A DNA stretch of 64,000 bases. Origin: Closterium sp. Naga37s-1. Lineage: Eukaryota; Streptophyta; Zygnematophyceae; Desmidiales; Closteriaceae. A program made the translations under genes and the position numbers. How positions within the stretch are numbered: position 1 is the stretch's first letter; each line of letters starts with the position of its first letter. The DNA lies in NCBI GenBank assembly GCA_947471745.1, contig CANJKZ010001146.1, forward strand, positions 1,099,501-1,163,500. The letters are read 5' to 3'. A model generated the notes under the pieces. It did not search any database, had not been told where the DNA came from, and saw nothing but the letters and a program-made list of their open reading frames with translations. Below are positions 61,961 to 64,000 of the stretch, piece by piece.

Positions 61961-63001
61961 AGCGGCGCAGTACGTGTGGCGGGCAGAGGCGACGGGCCGT
62001 GGGGCTAGGAGAAACGGGCCGGGGGCAGGCCTAGAGGCAATGGGCTGTGGGGCCTAGGGGCAACGGGCCGGAGGCCTAGGGGCGACGGGCCGTGGGGCCG
62101 AGGGGCAACGGGCCCGGGGGCCTAAGGGCGACGGGCCGCGGGGCCGAGAGCAAGGGGCCGGGGGGGGCTAAGGGCAACGGGCTGCGGGGCCGAGAGCGAG
62201 GGGCCGGGGGCCGAAGGGCGACGGGCCGGGGCGCGCGGGCTAGGGGCGACTGGGCCGGGGCGCGCGGGTTGGAGTCGACGGGGCCAGGGCGCGCAGACTA
62301 GGGGCGACGGGGCCGGGCGCGCGGGCTAGGGTCAACGGGGCCGGGGCGCGCGGGCTAGGGTCGACGGGGCCGGGGCGCGCGGGCTAGGGGTCGACGGGGC
62401 CGGGGCGCTAGGGCTAGGGGCGTCGGGGCTGGGGCGCTCGGGCTAGGGTCGACGGGGCCGGGGCGCTCGGGCTAGGGTCGACGGGGCCAGGCGCAAGGGC
62501 TAGAGGCGACGGGGCCGGGCGCACGGGCTAGGGTCGACGGGGCCAGGGCGCGGGGCCTAGGGTCGACGGGGCCGGGGCGCGCGGGCTAGGGGTCGACGGG
62601 GCCGGGCGCGCGGGCTAGGGGTCGACGGGGCCGGGCGCGCGGGCTAGGGGTCGACGGGGCCGGGCGCTCGGGCTAGGGGTCGACGGGCCAGGGCGCGCGA
62701 TCTAGGGGTCGACGGGGTCGGGCGCGCGGGCTAGGGGTCGACGGGCCGGGGCACGCGGGCTAGGGGTCGACGGGGCCGGGCGCGCGGGCTAGGGCTCGGC
62801 GTAGCCGGGCGCGCGGGCTAGGGTCGACGGGCCGGGCGCGCGGGCTAGGGGTCGACGGGCCGGGGCGCACGGTCTAGGGACAAGGGGCCGGGACGATGGG
62901 CCTAGGGGCGCTCTGGCTAGGGCCTATGGGCCTGGCTAGGAGCGACGGGCCTAGGGGCGACGGGCCAAGGGGCGACATGAGGGTCGCTAGGAGCAGTGCA
63001 T
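61961..63001 (-). repeat. Copia-7 leader minisatellite
   Basis: The plus strand shows about 25 copies of a 29-31-bp unit, GGGCTAGGGGTCGACGGGGC plus CGGGCGCGC (62215-62870). Shorter GGGCCGxGGGGCCTAGGGGC units are nearer gag. The sense strand is C-rich. Unlike the 21-bp arrays, this unit is not a multiple of three throughout, and no long sense ORF crosses it. Confidence 0.85.
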
Positions 63002-63054
63002 TGGTGGGCCCAAGGAAAAAAAACGGTCCTAGCGGAGGACCTGCTCTGAAACCA
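63002..63054 (-). promoter_or_regulatory. Copia-7 PBS, hairpin and GGGCCCACCA box
   Basis: PBS TGGTTTCAGAGCAGG, stem GGTCCT/AGGACC (63025-63041), T-run, and GGGCCCACCA (63002-63011). Confidence 0.8.
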
Positions 63055-63186
63055 TGTCAAGAGAATGAACGAGAATGGATGAACTATGAAACAGTTGGGA
63101 ACAAGTACTAACCATAATTGGGTTGTACCCCTTATCGGCTACCCCACTATAGCCTACACAAATGTAAGCACTATAATGTTCTGACA
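63055..63186 (-). repeat. Copia-7 5' LTR
   Basis: 132 bp, TGTCAAGAGAATG...GTTCTGACA in plus order. Confidence 0.88.
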
Positions 63187-63545
63187 GGTACCGCTCACTA
63201 ACATTGTACTCCTCAATCTCCGCTGCAGCTCGCTTGAAATCCTCCACTCCCGCCCATGAAAAATCCTCCTCGGTTCCCTTCATAACGTTGGCCACTAGCT
63301 GGTCTGCACCGTTTTTGAGGCGCCTAAAAAATCCGCCTCAATCTATGAGGCGCCCATGGAAGATCCGCCTCGATTCCCTTTATAACTCTGGCCACTAGCT
63401 GGTCTGCACCGTGGACATACGCTGTTGTTACGAAGAAGCAGGGGGGGGACAGAAGAAAAGGGGGTGGGGGGGTGCAGAAGGGGAAGCAGGGATAGAAGGG
63501 TTCAAATGCACCTCGATTCCCTTCATAACCCTGGCCATAGCTGGC
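63187..63545 (-). other. Exon-like fragment and two decayed upstream copies
   Basis: On the minus strand, 63190-63330 reads GADQLVANVMKGTEEDF, then SWAGVEDFKRAAAEIEEYN, and looks coding. Two upstream blocks (63330-63420 and 63505-63545) repeat versions of it (GADQLVARVIKGIEADLPWA; a shorter one near 63520). Copia-7 lies directly at its 3' side. I do not recognise the gene. Confidence 0.5.
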
Positions 63546-63561
63546 CGTTGATACACGCTGT

Positions 63562-63700
63562 TGTCGAGAAGGGGATCGGGGTGGGGTCAGAAAGGGTCGT
63601 GTCTTGAATCGACTCAAAACACGAAGGGGATCAGGGTGGGGTTAGAAAGGGTCGTGTTTTGAGTCGACTCAAAACACGAAGGGAATCGGGGTGGGGACAG
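63562..63700. repeat. Tandem repeat with a 28-bp perfect palindrome
   Basis: About 2.5 copies of a ~55-bp unit (GGGATCGGGGTGGGGTCAGA, then AAGGGTCGTG and a palindromic part). In the second copy 63652-63679 is a perfect 28-bp palindrome centred on GAGTCGACTC. The first copy has two mismatches in it. Confidence 0.85.
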
Positions 63701-63724
63701 AAAGGGGAGCGAGAAGAGGGAAGG

Positions 63725-63880
63725 AGCGGGTCTGTGCTTGCAGAAGTGGGTCTTCATCTGTGTTGCTTTGCTGAACGCACGTTGTTGTTGAGAAGGGAAT
63801 GCGTTCAGATAGGAAGAAAGCAAGAGAATCGAAGGTTCTGTGCTTGCATAAGTGGGCATCCATCTGTGTTGCTCAACATC
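63725..63880. repeat. Local direct duplication
   Basis: TCTGTGCTTGCAGAAGTGGG followed by a CATCTGTGTTGCT block occurs near 63730 and again near 63838 with small changes. Function unknown. Confidence 0.65.
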
Positions 63881-63884
63881 CACT

Positions 63885-64000
63885 GTAGGAGCAGGAGAGG
63901 GGAGAGCAGGAGAGGGGAGAGCAGGAGATGGGAGAGCAGGAGAGGGGAGAGAAGGAGAGGGGAGAGAAGGAGAGGGGAGAGAAGGAGAGGGGAGAGCAGG
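63885..64000. repeat. Purine-only minisatellite running off the window
   Basis: Tandem 15-bp units GGAGAGGGGAGAGCA with variants (GGAGAGGGGAGAGAA) fill the end of the window. One strand is entirely A and G. Confidence 0.9.

Larger units (their letters stand above)
57777..63186 (-). mobile_element. Copia-7: 5' part of a copia element, inverted against Copia-4
   Basis: In minus-strand order: LTR (63055-63186), PBS, hairpin, box, leader array, gag (from 61960), protease, integrase, linker and the first RT codons (TYVDEVP). It stops at nearly the same RT position as Copia-4. RT, RNase H and the 3' LTR are missing. Pol has several frame breaks. The base pairs outside the LTR (GGTAC) do not match those before the Copia-4 LTR (CTCTA). 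Confidence 0.88.

Noticed and set aside
37810-63186. Single palindromic element formed by Copia-4 and Copia-7
   Set aside because: Their LTRs, leader arrays and outer flanking bases differ, so they are two insertions joined later rather than one folded copy.

Overview
The window looks like nuclear DNA of a streptophyte green alga. Three host genes are recognisable. They are a plant-type meiotic recombinase DMC1, a chloroplast STAY-GREEN (Mg-dechelatase) gene and the ribosome-biogenesis factor UTP14. The first two have short GT-AG introns of roughly 70-190 bases. The rest is mostly nested Ty1/copia and Ty3/gypsy LTR retrotransposons with very GC-rich coding sequence. A zygnematophyte such as Closterium would fit the Ala/Gly/Pro-rich copia polyproteins, but that is inference from memory of similar proteins, not something the sequence proves.

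Layout. 1-3208: the end of DMC1 (+) converges on STAY-GREEN (-). 3270-15722: a 340-bp-LTR chromovirus (Gypsy-1, -) with TSD CAACT. It is split by a full copia element (Copia-1, 5532-13185, TSD CCTCC), and its own 5' LTR is split by a solo copia LTR (15433-15570, TSD CAACC). 16606-17445: a small secreted Ser/Arg-Lys-Gly-rich protein of unknown role. 18045-22017: UTP14 (-), which lacks its N-terminal exons and is accompanied by partial tandem copies of its own exon edges. 22777-24586: Gypsy-2, reduced to LTR-gag-partial LTR. 24774-32146: Copia-2 (+, TSD GTTAC), decayed. 32323-34410: remnant of another copia family. 34895-36933: 5' part of Copia-3 (-). 36934-37809: non-coding DNA with a cluster of small hairpins. 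37810-57776: Copia-4 (+), interrupted by Copia-5 (41610-48974, -, TSD CCCGC, identical LTRs) and by Copia-6 (49991-56384, +, unrelated family with 798-bp LTRs). Copia-4 then abuts Copia-7 (57777-63186, -) tail to tail at almost the same reverse-transcriptase codon. 63187-64000: an exon-like fragment, palindromic tandem repeats and a purine repeat that runs off the window.

The two strongest observations concern element RNA. (1) All six elements of the short-LTR copia group that retain a leader (Copia-1,2,3,4,5,7) share one leader plan: primer-binding site, a hairpin whose stem changes on both sides, a T-run, the box GGGCCCACCA, then a C-rich (sense strand) minisatellite that differs in each element, then gag. 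(2) Gypsy-1 carries a textbook -1 ribosomal frameshift signal at the end of gag: G GGA AAC in the gag frame, a 7-nt spacer and an 11-bp stem-loop, with pol open in exactly the -1 frame.

Host and element history are entangled. TSDs give the order of nesting, identical LTRs mark Copia-5 as the youngest, and an inverted ~140-bp repeat flanks the block from 3209 to 22764.
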